From Spinacia oleracea (lineage: Eukaryota > Streptophyta > Magnoliopsida > Caryophyllales > Amaranthaceae), in the NCBI RefSeq assembly GCF_020520425.1, contig NC_079487.1:58628719-58692718 (forward strand): DNA of 64,000 nt, written 5' to 3'. The translations under genes were made by a program, and so were the position numbers. A model generated the notes under the pieces. The model did not search any database. It was not told the DNA's origin and was given only the letters and a program-made list of their open reading frames with translations. Shown piece after piece: positions 10,349 to 20,923 of the stretch (position 1 is the first letter of the stretch; every line of letters starts with the position of its first letter).

Positions 10349-11551
10349 TTATCTCTCGATTTGATCCATAGGGACCATGGCGAGCGGTGCACCTTGGGGC
10401 GTAATATACACCGTAGGGTCAAAGTTCATATTTTCTAGTTGATCGAGAGAGATGTGACAAGAGCCGAGTGGGCTCTTGTTGTTGTTGGGTTTGCCAACGT
10501 TAGGGAGAGGTATTATTTCATCCTCTATCATATCCTGGATCGTGTTTTTTAGATTCCAGCAGTTTTCAGTATCATGCCCATTTCCTTGATGGAACGCGCA
10601 GCGGGCGCCCTCGACCCAGTATTTATTTTTGAATGGAGGGTCGGGTGTGGGGCCTATGGGCCTTAGTTTTCCTTGTTTGGTTAGTCTTTGGATGGCTTGT
10701 ACTAGAGTCCACCCGAGTGGGGCAAACTTTCGGTCTCGGGTCCACCTTCCTGGGCTCCTTCGGGTTGGGGTTTCTTCTACGGCGTGGACCTCTTGGGCTT
10801 GAGGCGTGTCGCCCCTGTTGTAGGCATTACTTTTGTATGCAGGCTTGCTTTGTACTGTTTTTGTGAGGTCATCCTCAATCTTTATTCCCACATCGTAAAC
10901 CCTCTTGGAGGTATCAAGGCCCAAGTATCTAAGATGTTGTTTATAAGCTGGGTCTAGGTTGTCAATGAATTTTCGGACCAATTCAGTTTCAGGAGGCCTA
11001 TTGATTAGTTGGGCCGCTTGGTCCCTCCATCTAGCAAAGTAGGTCGTGAAACCTTCATTTTTCTTTTGGAAGAGGACTTCCAGCTCGCGCATGGTGACTT
11101 GAAAATCCATGTTCGACGAGTATTGCTTGATGAAGACATTGACAAAGTCCTCCCAAGTGGGGAAGAGCTTAGGGTCCTGGTGGTAGTACCATTTGAGTGG
11201 CATAGGTTCCAAGGACAAAGGAAAGGCAGGCAGATACATGGACTTGTCCACACCTTTCAAGTTCATGGCATTCACAAAGCTCAAGAGATGATCACGGGGA
11301 TTGTTCGTGGCTTTGAACTTCGGTAAGTTGGATGAACTAAACTTTTCCGGTAGTTTACCGGGAAAAGGTTCAGGATCGAGGGAGAAATACTTGCTCCCCA
11401 TAGTTTGCTGCAGAACCATTTTTTCGATCTTCTTCTCGTTATCGAGGTCATGTTTGGCTTGCGCAGCTGCTAAGGATTCGTTTTCCATTTTCAGTTGATT
11501 CATAAGTAGGGTCATTTGGGCCATTTGGTCCCGCAGCTCTTCTATGGACAT
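10349..11551 (-). CDS. Retrotransposon gag polyprotein (Tat-type gypsy)
   Basis: A 400-codon open frame from Met at 11,551. Residues about 1-45 form a heptad-like Met/Leu-rich segment. Residues about 75-235 carry the gag core with LPKF, DHLLSFVNAM, ALPLKWYY-like and ELVRKFIDNL motifs, typical of the retrotransposon gag family that assembles virus-like particles. A CCHC-like motif (CAFHQGNGHDTENC) is at about residues 310-330. Length fits a gag domain lacking its end. The frame terminates at TAA (10,349-10,351) but continues open afterwards. It lies 1.4 kb downstream of the PBS. The protein may still be translated, but no enzymatic functions remain in this copy. Confidence 0.85.
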   Translation of the reverse strand: MSIEELRDQMAQMTLLMNQLKMENESLAAAQAKHDLDNEKKIEKMVLQQTMGSKYFSLDPEPFPGKLPEKFSSSNLPKFKATNNPRDHLLSFVNAMNLKGVDKSMYLPAFPLSLEPMPLKWYYHQDPKLFPTWEDFVNVFIKQYSSNMDFQVTMRELEVLFQKKNEGFTTYFARWRDQAAQLINRPPETELVRKFIDNLDPAYKQHLRYLGLDTSKRVYDVGIKIEDDLTKTVQSKPAYKSNAYNRGDTPQAQEVHAVEETPTRRSPGRWTRDRKFAPLGWTLVQAIQRLTKQGKLRPIGPTPDPPFKNKYWVEGARCAFHQGNGHDTENCWNLKNTIQDMIEDEIIPLPNVGKPNNNKSPLGSCHISLDQLENMNFDPTVYITPQGAPLAMVPMDQIER

Positions 11552-12910
11552 GTTTGAGGGTGCGAATCGAGGTTGGGGAATCGGAGATCCTTAAAAGGGG
11601 GAGTGACGGATGGAGGAGTTGCTAAACCTTGTGTTGGTGATGTATCTTCGAGACATACTAACCTTTGATTTTCAGATCGACGGCACGTGGCAGAACAAGC
11701 CCTATGCATAAGACAAGCTACAGTTTAGGCCCAAAGTTAAGCATTACTTAGTCTAGACTTTTGACTCTTCCTATCGGTTTTCTATTCTCACTCTTGTTGG
11801 TATATTTTGGCTTTTCTTTTGGTCATTCTTTAGATTTTCGAAACACTTGCCCGCGTGACATTCAAAGTTACATTAATTGGCATGCTTGGTTTTGGTGCCG
11901 AACATTGTCGTCATAGGAGGCCTAATGACGACGCAAGGAGTTATTTATTTCATAAGTCGTTTTAGAATTAAGTGCCTTTTCCATACGCCCTCGTAGCAAA
12001 TTTGTTACGAATTTTTATTGCTACGTTTATTTTGTGCGCGGGCACCGAGGCTGCGGTGCCTGGCCAAAAGGCCAAGCAGCAACTTCAGCGCCCAGCTGGG
12101 GCGATGAAATAATTGGCACCCAGCCAGGGGCGCTGAAAGTATTCTGTTCGTCTATTTTTTCGTACATACGACTTAATTTTGCGTGCTTGCCCAATAACGT
12201 CCTTTGCGCGTTATGCAGCGTCGTGGGATCCGTTACAGGCCGTCCTGGGCGTCGCTTATTTTTGTGGCGATCGCCCGGGACTGCGGAACACGTAATTAGG
12301 TATAACTCTTTGGCCAATTGGTGTTTATGAATGTTTGGGCAACTTTTAGGGTCGTTGGTTTTCTAGCGTTATTTGTCACACACAATCACAACATAATCAC
12401 GTAATTCGCTACACATAACTAACATTACAACATGAAGCAAAAATAATATGTCACGTAGTTTATGATAGGCTTCTATGGGTAATATTTGCGCCTGGCTTGG
12501 TACCGCTTCTATCGTAGATCCAACACATGCCCCGGTCGAGGTAGTGCATTCAACATACGAATTTCGTCCCAAGAGGCCAATCACGATGTAAGCCAAGGGG
12601 GCATGCACCAATGAGAGGGACCTTAGTGGGCGAGCGATTGGGTTTGGGACGGGTGTACTACTAGGGAAAAGTGCCGAGTGGACAACATTCGAAGCGTATG
12701 CACCCTCCGGTTGGCGATGGGTATCCTTAGTCCCAACTCCCGAGATGAAACATGCCAAGGGAGCCGAGATTCGTTATGCGGTTCTGTCCGTTCACATTAA
12801 TATGCTGATTTTCAGGTTGTCCTAACTTGATAAGGAAATAAACGCGGAGCAAGATCGTTTCACCCTTCGGCTATTTTGATTACCTACGAGCACGAGTATT
12901 TCATTAACGT
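11552..12910 (-). other. Long 5' leader of the gypsy element
   Basis: About 1.36 kb separates PBS from gag, unusually long but known in Tat/Ogre elements. Two frames on the coding strand (12,369-12,758, 129 codons; 12,027-12,317, 96 codons) have no recognisable domain, and I do not claim them as genes. At 12,083-12,140 there are two dyads built from cagcgccc...ggggcg...tgaaa, related to a stronger one in the LTR. Confidence 0.6.
12083..12140. repeat. Paired dyad motifs in gypsy leader
   Basis: Two adjacent imperfect palindromes: cttcagcgcccagctggggcg with gatgaaat, then ggcacccagccagg with ggcgctgaaa. Both resemble the LTR dyad at 13,878-13,911. They may be RNA structures or packaging signals; this is inference from recurrence. 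Confidence 0.55.
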
Positions 12911-12928
12911 TCCCCAGCGGAGTCGCCA
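12911..12928 (-). other. Primer binding site of the gypsy element
   Basis: The minus strand reads TGGCGACTCCGCTGGGGA, one base after the LTR end. Position and form match primer sites of plant Tat-type gypsy elements. I cannot name the tRNA with certainty; an Arg or Lys type is my guess. Confidence 0.75.
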
Positions 12929-12929
12929 C

Positions 12930-14366
12930 TGTGAGGGGGTCGAAAAAGCACGAGGCTAATGCATGACCTCGTCCCTCGTGGGCGTGACGTTGTCAGATCA
13001 AGTGTAATTAGATTTCCTGTGAGTTTACACCCAATCGACTAGTAATATAGGAGTCGCCATTTAGTTTTTAACGACAATGAGAAAAACTGACAAAACCCGG
13101 TTATCGTGACATAAAGGGAGTGCAATTATGTTCGACCACGACGGCCATAGGTTCCCTTGTGATCCCTGGTGTGGGGATCGCTCAACGTACACCCGCAGGG
13201 AAGAGATTGAGTGTTCGGGGGACTGTAACTACCGAGAGGAGTGCTCATCGATAACTCCAGAGGCAGGTTATCCTTACTAGCTCAGCATAAATAATTGAAG
13301 GGACATGCGTTAAACTATTAAACTATTCTGAATTGATTTTAGCAATATGCAACACATAATACTAAATCGATCGTGATTATCTTATTTAGATTGATTTAAG
13401 GTACCTAGCATGATAATTCAATTGACCTGGGTATTATCTTATTAGGCGTGATAGATCAATCAAGTTAATAGTTTGACAATTTTATAAAAGGGCGATGAAA
13501 GCGATTAAATCATATGAGGGACACATTACAACGCACCCTTGAGAGGTGCGTCACGGTTCTCAGAAAACTAACCACTTGGCTTTGCTATTTCTCCTTTTGT
13601 TTAACGAATCTCGGGTTTCTAAGCAGTGTTCCAGTATTCGGGCTTAATTCATCAGCTATAAGGGACAGGATGCGTTCTGTTCGACTTTTGGGTCGATTGC
13701 GACAGAATGCCGGATCAATTTTGCAGCGTGAGGCTACGCTTAAGGCTAGAGTCAATACTCAGGTTATGGTTCTGTTCACGTCGGTTTTGAGGCTGTATTT
13801 ATAGGGAAAGAGTTTATGGAAAGATAGATCTTTAGAATATGAATCCAAAAAGAATTCGGAGACGACACGGCCCCAGGTATTTTCAGCGCCCAGACCCAGG
13901 CGTTGAAAATAGGATCTGGGCCGAGCTTTTTGTCAGATCTAGACTCTTAAACACGGAGCTTTTGAGACTTATCCGAGTTTCTTAGTGCGTATTAACTTAT
14001 GACGGAATGCGTCTGGGCCCGTTACGAACTCTAAGTTCGTTAGGAATTTAATTAATACGTAACTCTTATTTTTGAATTATAACAGGAATAGAGTTCCTTT
14101 TGCCAATTCTATCTCTTTTAGGACTTATGTTGGAGTGCAACACCTAATTCTGACAGATTTCTATCTTTTATGACTTTGCCACTTTTAACAACTACTTCTT
14201 ACGGAAGTTACTATTCTTAGCAGGTTTCTATAAATAGCAGTTTTGGCTGAAATGAAAGGGTGATTGAGATTCGTTATTTTATAGGAGATGCGTTCCCAAG
14301 TGGAGATTTACGTTCTCATCATCGAACCTTCCCTTTCGGGAATGGGGACAAAAGTAGGTGTCTACA
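12930..14366 (-). mobile_element. 5' LTR of the gypsy element
   Basis: 1,437 bp, from TGTAGACACC (minus strand, from 14,366) to ...CCCCCTCACA (ending 12,930), giving TG...CA termini. It adjoins the PBS at 12,928 and the A1 internal sequence at 14,367. It contains a near-perfect dyad, tattttcagcgcc / ggcgttgaaaata, at 13,878-13,911. Confidence 0.88.
13878..13911. repeat. Inverted repeat in gypsy LTR
   Basis: 13-bp arms TATTTTCAGCGCC (13,878-13,890) and GGCGTTGAAAATA (13,899-13,911), with one mismatch and an 8-base loop. The same core recurs twice in the leader. Confidence 0.8.
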
Positions 14367-14432
14367 GAGCTTAGTGTTTGTTATTCAACAAACTAAGGCC
14401 CAAGTATAGATATATGTTTCATTGTGATTTAT

Positions 14433-16300
14433 TCAAATGAGACACAAGGGTATTTTTCTACCACGAACTTTTGAGAACATAATGTTTGTTTGCTCGAAAT
14501 GATGTCCTTTTGGAGATTTGTTTCCAAAATGACAAGTGGGAGAAAATAGACCTCGAAAGTCCTCGAGGCGAACAACAAACATAAACGGACATTCCGGAGG
14601 CTTTTCGAAGTTCTTTAGAAAATCCGTCAAAAAAAAAGTTCTTTAGAAAATCCGAACACGTATTCTTTAAGGACTTTAGAAGTGGCTTTTAAAGAATAGA
14701 CATCTCTTAGAAGACTTTACAAGTGCTTCAAGGAGAACAGAATATTCAAAGGACTTTCAAGTGGCTATTGATATTCTATTGTTTGATGTTCTATACCCAA
14801 GTAGGCATAGAGTTCAAGTCACAGAAACTATGAGATTCTTCTATTAGATAGTGAAGAAACATGGAGTTCAGGTCACTTAAGCTATGCGATTCTTCTATTA
14901 GATAGTGAAGAAACCTACAACTTGCAGTCAAACTATTATCATGTAGATTAATAAGTTTGTGACCTGTAAGAAAGCTATGACGAAACCCAGATTCCCTAAA
15001 ATGGTTAGAGGCCATATATAGACTCAAATGTTTTAAATGGTTAGAGGCCATAAAACATACTCAATGTTTTGATGACAAAATTGAAATTTTGTTGATTTGC
15101 AAGAATAGTTTCACACCTATTGGTTGCAAGTTTGTTTTAAAGGATAAAAACCATCAAACATGGAATTGCGTTCACACACAAAGCTAGATTAGTTGCTAAA
15201 GGTTACAAGCAAATTCATGGCGTGGATTGTGTTGAAACCTCATGAATAATCGTAATGCTCAAGTCTATAATTCAAGCAATGATTGCATATTGGTACATAT
15301 GGCAATTGGATGACAAAACGTATTCCTCAATCAAATGTTGGAAGAAACTATGTACATGGCATGTCATAGGATTTGTGGATCCAAATAAACGCTTGAAAAA
15401 GGAAAGCTAGCTTATGAAATCTAAGTACAGATTTAAGCAAGCAATTGGGAATTGGAATTGTATTTTAGTGAAGCTAATAAGTATTTTAGTTTCATAAAAT
15501 GTAAATGATTCTTATAGATATATAAGAACTTTAGTGGGAATACGTAAAACTTAATTGGTCCTATGTGTATCACACACATATATCTCTATTGTGAAATAAC
15601 ATTCAAATGCTAATGACTTAGATTTGAAAATTATTCATCAATGACGGACCAAGGCGAAACTTAGTGCATATTGGGTACTAAGATCCATTCACAAAGATCT
15701 TATAATATTGATTTGGATTAAGTAATGGCATTTACTAAATCAAACACGAAAGACTCCATTGGAGATATTCGATCCCTATGAATAAATCTAAGTAAAGGAT
15801 GTTTGAACTATGTATAAGCATTTACTAAGTTAAACATCAAAGGATCTAAGTGAGATTCTTAACCTATATTATATGTCAAAGAATTTAGCTGGATTTAGTA
15901 TCTACTGAAACTAGAATGAGCTAAAGTTACATGAATAGAATTCAATTGGGAATTATTCTGCAAAAGAATTTATCATGTATGATATAATATGAGGATCGCC
16001 AAAAACGTGTCGTATGACTTTAGGCATGACGAACATATACCAATCTCTATTAATCTAAGTGAAGATCAACTAGATTGAGATCAAGAAAAACTTATGGTAC
16101 TTGAAAATGTACATAGGAACAGTTCTTGACTCAAGGAAATAAAGATATGCTAAATATTGATGCTACACGCATAAACACTGGCAAAGGATCAAGCAAGATT
16201 CCTTTGGAGTTTTCCATTGGCAAGGACGAGCTAAAGAGCATCGTGTTTCGAAATGGCAACATGGATTGGAGACCATGAGTTGTTGCGTGGGAAATTAAAA
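14433..16300 (+). pseudogene. Decayed copia pol of A1
   Basis: About 14,437-14,520 aligns with the integrase C-terminal linker (gagacacaaggg corresponds to the ETKG part of the intact copia). At 15,115-15,260, after frame changes, the RT entry is legible: a cgcaagtttg-like CKFV, then aagctagattagttgctaaagg, equivalent to KARLVAKG. Farther on, gatttgtggatccaaataaa corresponds to GFVDPN. Multiple stops and lost blocks exclude function. The same stops and frame breaks recur in A3, so decay predates spread of these copies. Confidence 0.75.
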
Positions 16301-17529
16301 TAATAATTTCTATGTTCTAAGATACAGCTGGAAAGTCTTCCACATATCCGTGAACTGCTTGGATAAGTAAATCCAACCAAAGCATCACTAGCAACCTAAA
16401 CAGTTGAAGAAGCAATAAAACAGGGTTGTTTATGTTAAAAAGTTCTTCACTGAACTTGGGTGGATCACATGTCTGCTGGCTTGATGGTTCTTCATTACAG
16501 AATGCGTAGAACCACTATTGTAGCAAGAAAGACTAGATCACAAAATAAACATACTCAAAAGATCTTATCATCTATCTCGAAGAACATTCGATGAAAAGGA
16601 TATTAAGATTGGCAAAGCATGATAACTAGACCTATGCAACAAGTGAGAAGCAACACTCACATTGTAGCACTGGAAATCAAGCATAGCTTTAAATTCCATG
16701 AACTGTTTAAAGATGGGTTTGAGGCCCATGGTTGTAAAACATTTGGGTTGAACATTTATCATATATGACATGTATTTTCATATTCCATTTAATCTTGGTT
16801 TAGTATTAAATGATGTGTCCCTTCAATTTGACGAAATATTCAAGATAGACTGTCAGGACCAGTCCTGTGACTAAGAAATGTCTATCAAGTGAACTTGAAT
16901 GTCAAAAGTTGAAAATGGTCCCTGGTCGGAGTTTTCTATAGAGATGGACGCATAGAAAACGTTGGACGACTAGAATGCAAGATGACTAGTAGTTCTGTTT
17001 CTTGAACTATGTGGATATGGCAATGTCGTAATCATTTGCATAGATACTTACTTTGGGAAGACTAGTATCGGACAGACCTATGAAACTTTACTGTAAGAGA
17101 TGAAAATCTGTCATAAGTAAATTTCATTAAAATTATTAGACACGAAATCCTCAATACCTGAGTGATTTGAGATTACTTGTTTGAGAACTACTTACTTTGA
17201 CGTTGACCAACCGTCGCACCGTAAAAGGAGGCTATAAAGGCAACGCTCAGGTAATCACCTATCAAACGAAGTCTAATCTCAAGATCGCAAGATTGGGATT
17301 GTCCTCCCATAAATCGGGATGAGATGCTTAGAAGTTGTACAAGGCCACTCGAAGAGCTAGAAACTGTAAAATGCATGGCCGTGCTCAGATGAATCATAGG
17401 TTATGATTATCTGTTTATTTGATCAGTTGAACTCTGAAACCGAGAAACACCTCTAGACGTAATAAGGATGATAACTCTTACCTTATGTTCAAGAGCAAGC
17501 ATCGAGCGACAAAGGAATTAGGAAATGCA

Positions 17530-17557
17530 CACTTGTCCCTAAGGACAAGTGGGAGAC
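17530..17557 (+). other. Hairpin plus polypurine tract of A1
   Basis: CACTTGTCC, loop ctaa, GGACAAGTG form a perfect 9-bp stem at 17,530-17,551. Its 3' arm runs into the purine tract gtgggaga just before the LTR start TGAAGG at 17,558. The PPT primes plus-strand synthesis in LTR elements; the stem is an extra feature conserved in A3 and B. Confidence 0.8.
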
Positions 17558-18956
17558 TGAAGGAAATAATGCCCTTGGTCCAAGTATGCATTTAATGTTA
17601 AGTCTAATAAATGCGGTTCAGTATTAATTAACAAGTTAATAATTCAGTGAGATCGAGTGAGCTGAATGTCTAGCTAGAGGCCGCTTCAGTTCAAGTGGAA
17701 TTAATGATATTAATCCACAGCTTACTCTTGACTGAACCCGTAGGGTCACACAAATAGTACGTAAACGGATCAAGTATTTAATGGCATTAAATACTCCATC
17801 TATGGATATTAGGAATCGACGGATCTTGGTTTCAGTGGGAGCTGAGATCGTCAAAGGCAAGCAAGTGAATACTCCGGAAACGATGATATTGCCGGAAACG
17901 GAAATATGGATCGTATCGGAAATATAAATATTATCCAAGTCGTAGATGTTGCCGGAAACGGAAACATGGTACGTATCGGAAAATATTATTGGAAATGGAA
18001 ATATTGCCGGAATCGGAAATATTGCCGGAAACGGAAATATTGTCAGAATCGGAAATATTATCGAAATCGGAAAATAATTCCGGAAACGGAAATATTAAAT
18101 ATTTGTTCAAAACGGAAATTAATTCCGGAATTGGAAATATTAAATATTGTTCGTATCGGAAATAAATTCCGGAATCGAGAATTTAATCGGAAGCGTATCG
18201 TACGAATTAGCATCGGACGAGACTTGCTAGACGAAGGCCCAGCACGAAGCCAGGCCCGCGTCCAGCAAGCCAAGCGCCCAACAAAACGCAGCCAAGGCCA
18301 CGCCAGGCCCAGCGCAAGGCCAGACCCAGCAAAGGCCAAGGCGCGCGCGCGCGGGCTGACGCTCGTGGGCTGCGAGCAGCGCCTGCTCGTGTGGGCCGCA
18401 AGGCCTGCGCGGGCTGTGCGGTACGCTCGTGGTCGTGCAATGTTTGTGTTCGATACGAATCCTAAAGCTGATGGAATTCGTTCATTGATTAAATCCTAAT
18501 CGTAATAAAGATAGAATTAGTTTAAAAGAGTTTTAATGAAATTCTAATTAAACTAATTAGTATCCTAATAGGATTATAATTCATTTCCATAAACTCTATA
18601 AATAGGTGCCTAGGGTTACAAATTTAAATCGAGGATTGAAGTATTCAAAGGTATGATTTTGGAACAAAATCAGCCAAACACTTGTAGCCTATTAGCCGAA
18701 AATTCTTAGAACCTTAAGGGCGATTCTACTTGGTCAAGCTTAAGGCGGGTCCGGACGTGCTGTGGACTATCTACGGAGGGACGACACTTGGAGTCCTAAA
18801 GACTTGTTCTTGTTTGGTTCAGGCGCAGCTAGGGAGGGCACGCTACAAAGTGTATGCATCTGAATTATGCTAAATGATTATGTGTAAATAATATGTTTCC
18901 TGGCATTAAGGTTTTCCGCATGATTTATGTTTTGTCATATGTATCATAACCTAACA
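17558..18956 (+). mobile_element. 3' LTR of copy A1
   Basis: 1,399 bp, TGAAGGAAATAATG...CATAACCTAACA. The iteron array (about 17,870-18,200) and a GC-rich cassette (about 18,230-18,435) are present, the latter clearly different in sequence from those of A2 and A3 while flanks align well. Confidence 0.93.
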
Positions 18957-20640
18957 CTATCTCCTATATATCTTTTCAGAAAATTGATCCTGACTAAGCC
19001 AGAGAACGAACTAAGGTCAGTTCCTCTGAAGAAACAACTAACATGTAATAAAAATAAAAACAACTTTCATAGTCATTCATATGCGAAGAATTATTGGATA
19101 TAATTTTTCAACTAAGTCCATCAAGGTATCGACAGTGTGGGTACGTTCCAGGAATAAACATCAACCAAGTAACCAAATCAACAAGTGATAGCCGTTCCTA
19201 TTGAGAAATGCATGATGTCAATAAAGATGCTCACAGTATGATAGGTACCAATCTGGAACATATATATGAGCAACAGATGGACATTTGTTACTATTGATGC
19301 ATTAGCAGAAGGAAATAATCGATCAGCATACCAGAACCAGAACCAGCATACCAGAAGAAAAAAAGACAGTGGCCAATAAATGGTTGCGAGACAAAAGCAG
19401 CGGGAAAAAAAAGGGTGGGAGAGTAGAACAACATGGTTAATAGATGTAGTATACATACATATCAGATTTTTTCATCAGTAAGCCATGAATGAGACATCAT
19501 GATTTAACTGTATTTCACTAACTAACAACAGCATACACTCGATAGGTGAGGTGAAAATTAAATAGTCACCAGGTCACCTTGGCAGAGCCCACACCCAACC
19601 CACAATTTCAAACCAGATTGCTTCTGCATACCAATTACCAAGCAAACAAAGGAGTCCATCAGTCCAAAACACACCAAATATTGTACACAGTACACTACAC
19701 CCAAATCAAACAAAGGGTCAATGTCCCGGCTCTAATCCGGATTACTGGGAGAATGCTAGGCTCTAGATTAACGAACTCCAATTAATTTAAAACTATCAAT
19801 TATTTAGAATAATCTTTTTCCTAGTATGGGTAGATTTCTTTGTATTCTCCATTAACATGAATTGCTAATTCGCATAACTCTACCAAAAAGGGGGGGAACC
19901 AAAATTTAACCTAAAATCAATTAAAAGATTACTAAGCAGGAATCTTAAAAACTACATTATAATAATGATGGCTGCAATTGTGTCAAAAAAAGTCATAGAA
20001 AAGACCTCATATTAAACTCGTCAAAAACAAGAAGAAATTCAAACAAATTAACAATTAAATAGATATCATTGAACAAAATCAAAATCCCAAAATCTCATAC
20101 TCCTTACTAGACATTGAATAAAAAATGGGGTACTAATTTTCAGGTAAATCAAGCAAAAATCATACGAAAACAATCATGAATACAATATCAGTTCATAGCA
20201 CACAAATAAGAACATACCTGAAATTAAAAGGGGGAATTCGATAGAGTCCGACCAAGAGCACGATCGACACAACGATTAAGACCACGAGATTGGAAGCACG
20301 AATTCAATGACACCTGAAATTGAAAGTGCAAATTCGGAATTTAGAATTAAGACCAGGCGCAAATTCAACAAACCTTGAAATTAAAAAGTGCGAATTTTCT
20401 AAATCAATACCGCAGCTGAGACTTAAACTTGAACTTGAATACCGCGGCTGAGATCAAATTGTCTGATAAATTTAGAGATGAATTGGCTGCGGGGTCAGGA
20501 AGAGCAAAGTTTAGAGATGGATTTTCAGAAAACTAAACCTAAGGTAGAGTTTTCTGAAAACTAAACCCACGTTTCTTTTTTTGCTTTTGGAGGCAATAGT
20601 AAATTTTTGGGATTGCCCTTATTTTCATTGCAAATATTTA
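18957..20640 (-). other. Unassigned segment with 5'UTR-like minus-strand leader
   Basis: No coding frame of note. On the minus strand, from about 20,580 to 20,222, the sequence resembles a plant 5'UTR ending in a splice donor (tttcag|gtatgt, donor about 20,218), with T-rich intron-like DNA beyond. It directly adjoins the GTTACC repeats at 20,640-20,923, an arrangement like that in CACTA 1, so this may be the end of a truncated CACTA-type element. The remainder (18,957-20,200) shows nothing I can name. Confidence 0.35.
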
Positions 20641-20923
20641 ATTTTCTTTTTAAAAAATAAGGTAACACTTTTTAATGTTACCCTAAAATGTTACCTATTT
20701 TAAAAGTGTTACCATAAATTGTTATCTATTTAAAAAGTGTTACCATAATATGTTACCTATTTTAAAATTGTTAACATAAAATGTTACCTATATTAAAAGT
20801 GTTACCTTAAGTGTTACATTTTTTAAAAAAATGTTACCAAAGCGGTACTTAATAATCTAGTAATTTTGCATTTCAAAAAGTGTTACCAACACGCGTTACA
20901 TAAGCTCAATTATGTACTAGTTA
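20640..20923. repeat. GTTACC direct repeats
   Basis: About ten copies of a unit like aaaagtgttaccataaaatgttacctatttt, period roughly 36 bp, spaced by A/T runs. They look like subterminal repeats of a TIR transposon. The sequence ends ...tgtactagtt at 20,923, close to but not a complete CACTA terminus, then changes abruptly to family B DNA. Confidence 0.65.

Larger units (their letters stand above)
10109..14366 (-). mobile_element. Tat-like Ty3-gypsy element, 5' part
   Basis: In minus-strand order: 5' LTR (14,366 to 12,930), PBS, a leader of about 1.4 kb, then gag, cut by A2 at 10,108. The long leader, the gag type with a CAFHQGNGHDTENC zinc-knuckle-like motif, and the LTR start TGTAGACACC fit the Tat/Ogre/Retand group. 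Protease, RT and integrase would lie beyond A2, outside the window. Inserted into A1 at 14,366/14,367; the putative TSD is gagct (14,367-14,371). Confidence 0.85.
14367..18956 (+). mobile_element. Copia-derived LTR element, copy A1 (3' part)
   Basis: Plus-strand copy: decayed pol from 14,367, PPT at 17,552, 3' LTR to 18,956. The 5' part was displaced leftward by the gypsy insertion. It is colinear, in reverse, with A3 from about 53,107 down to 48,542. The flank ctatc (18,957-18,961) is the presumed half of the TSD. Confidence 0.9.
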
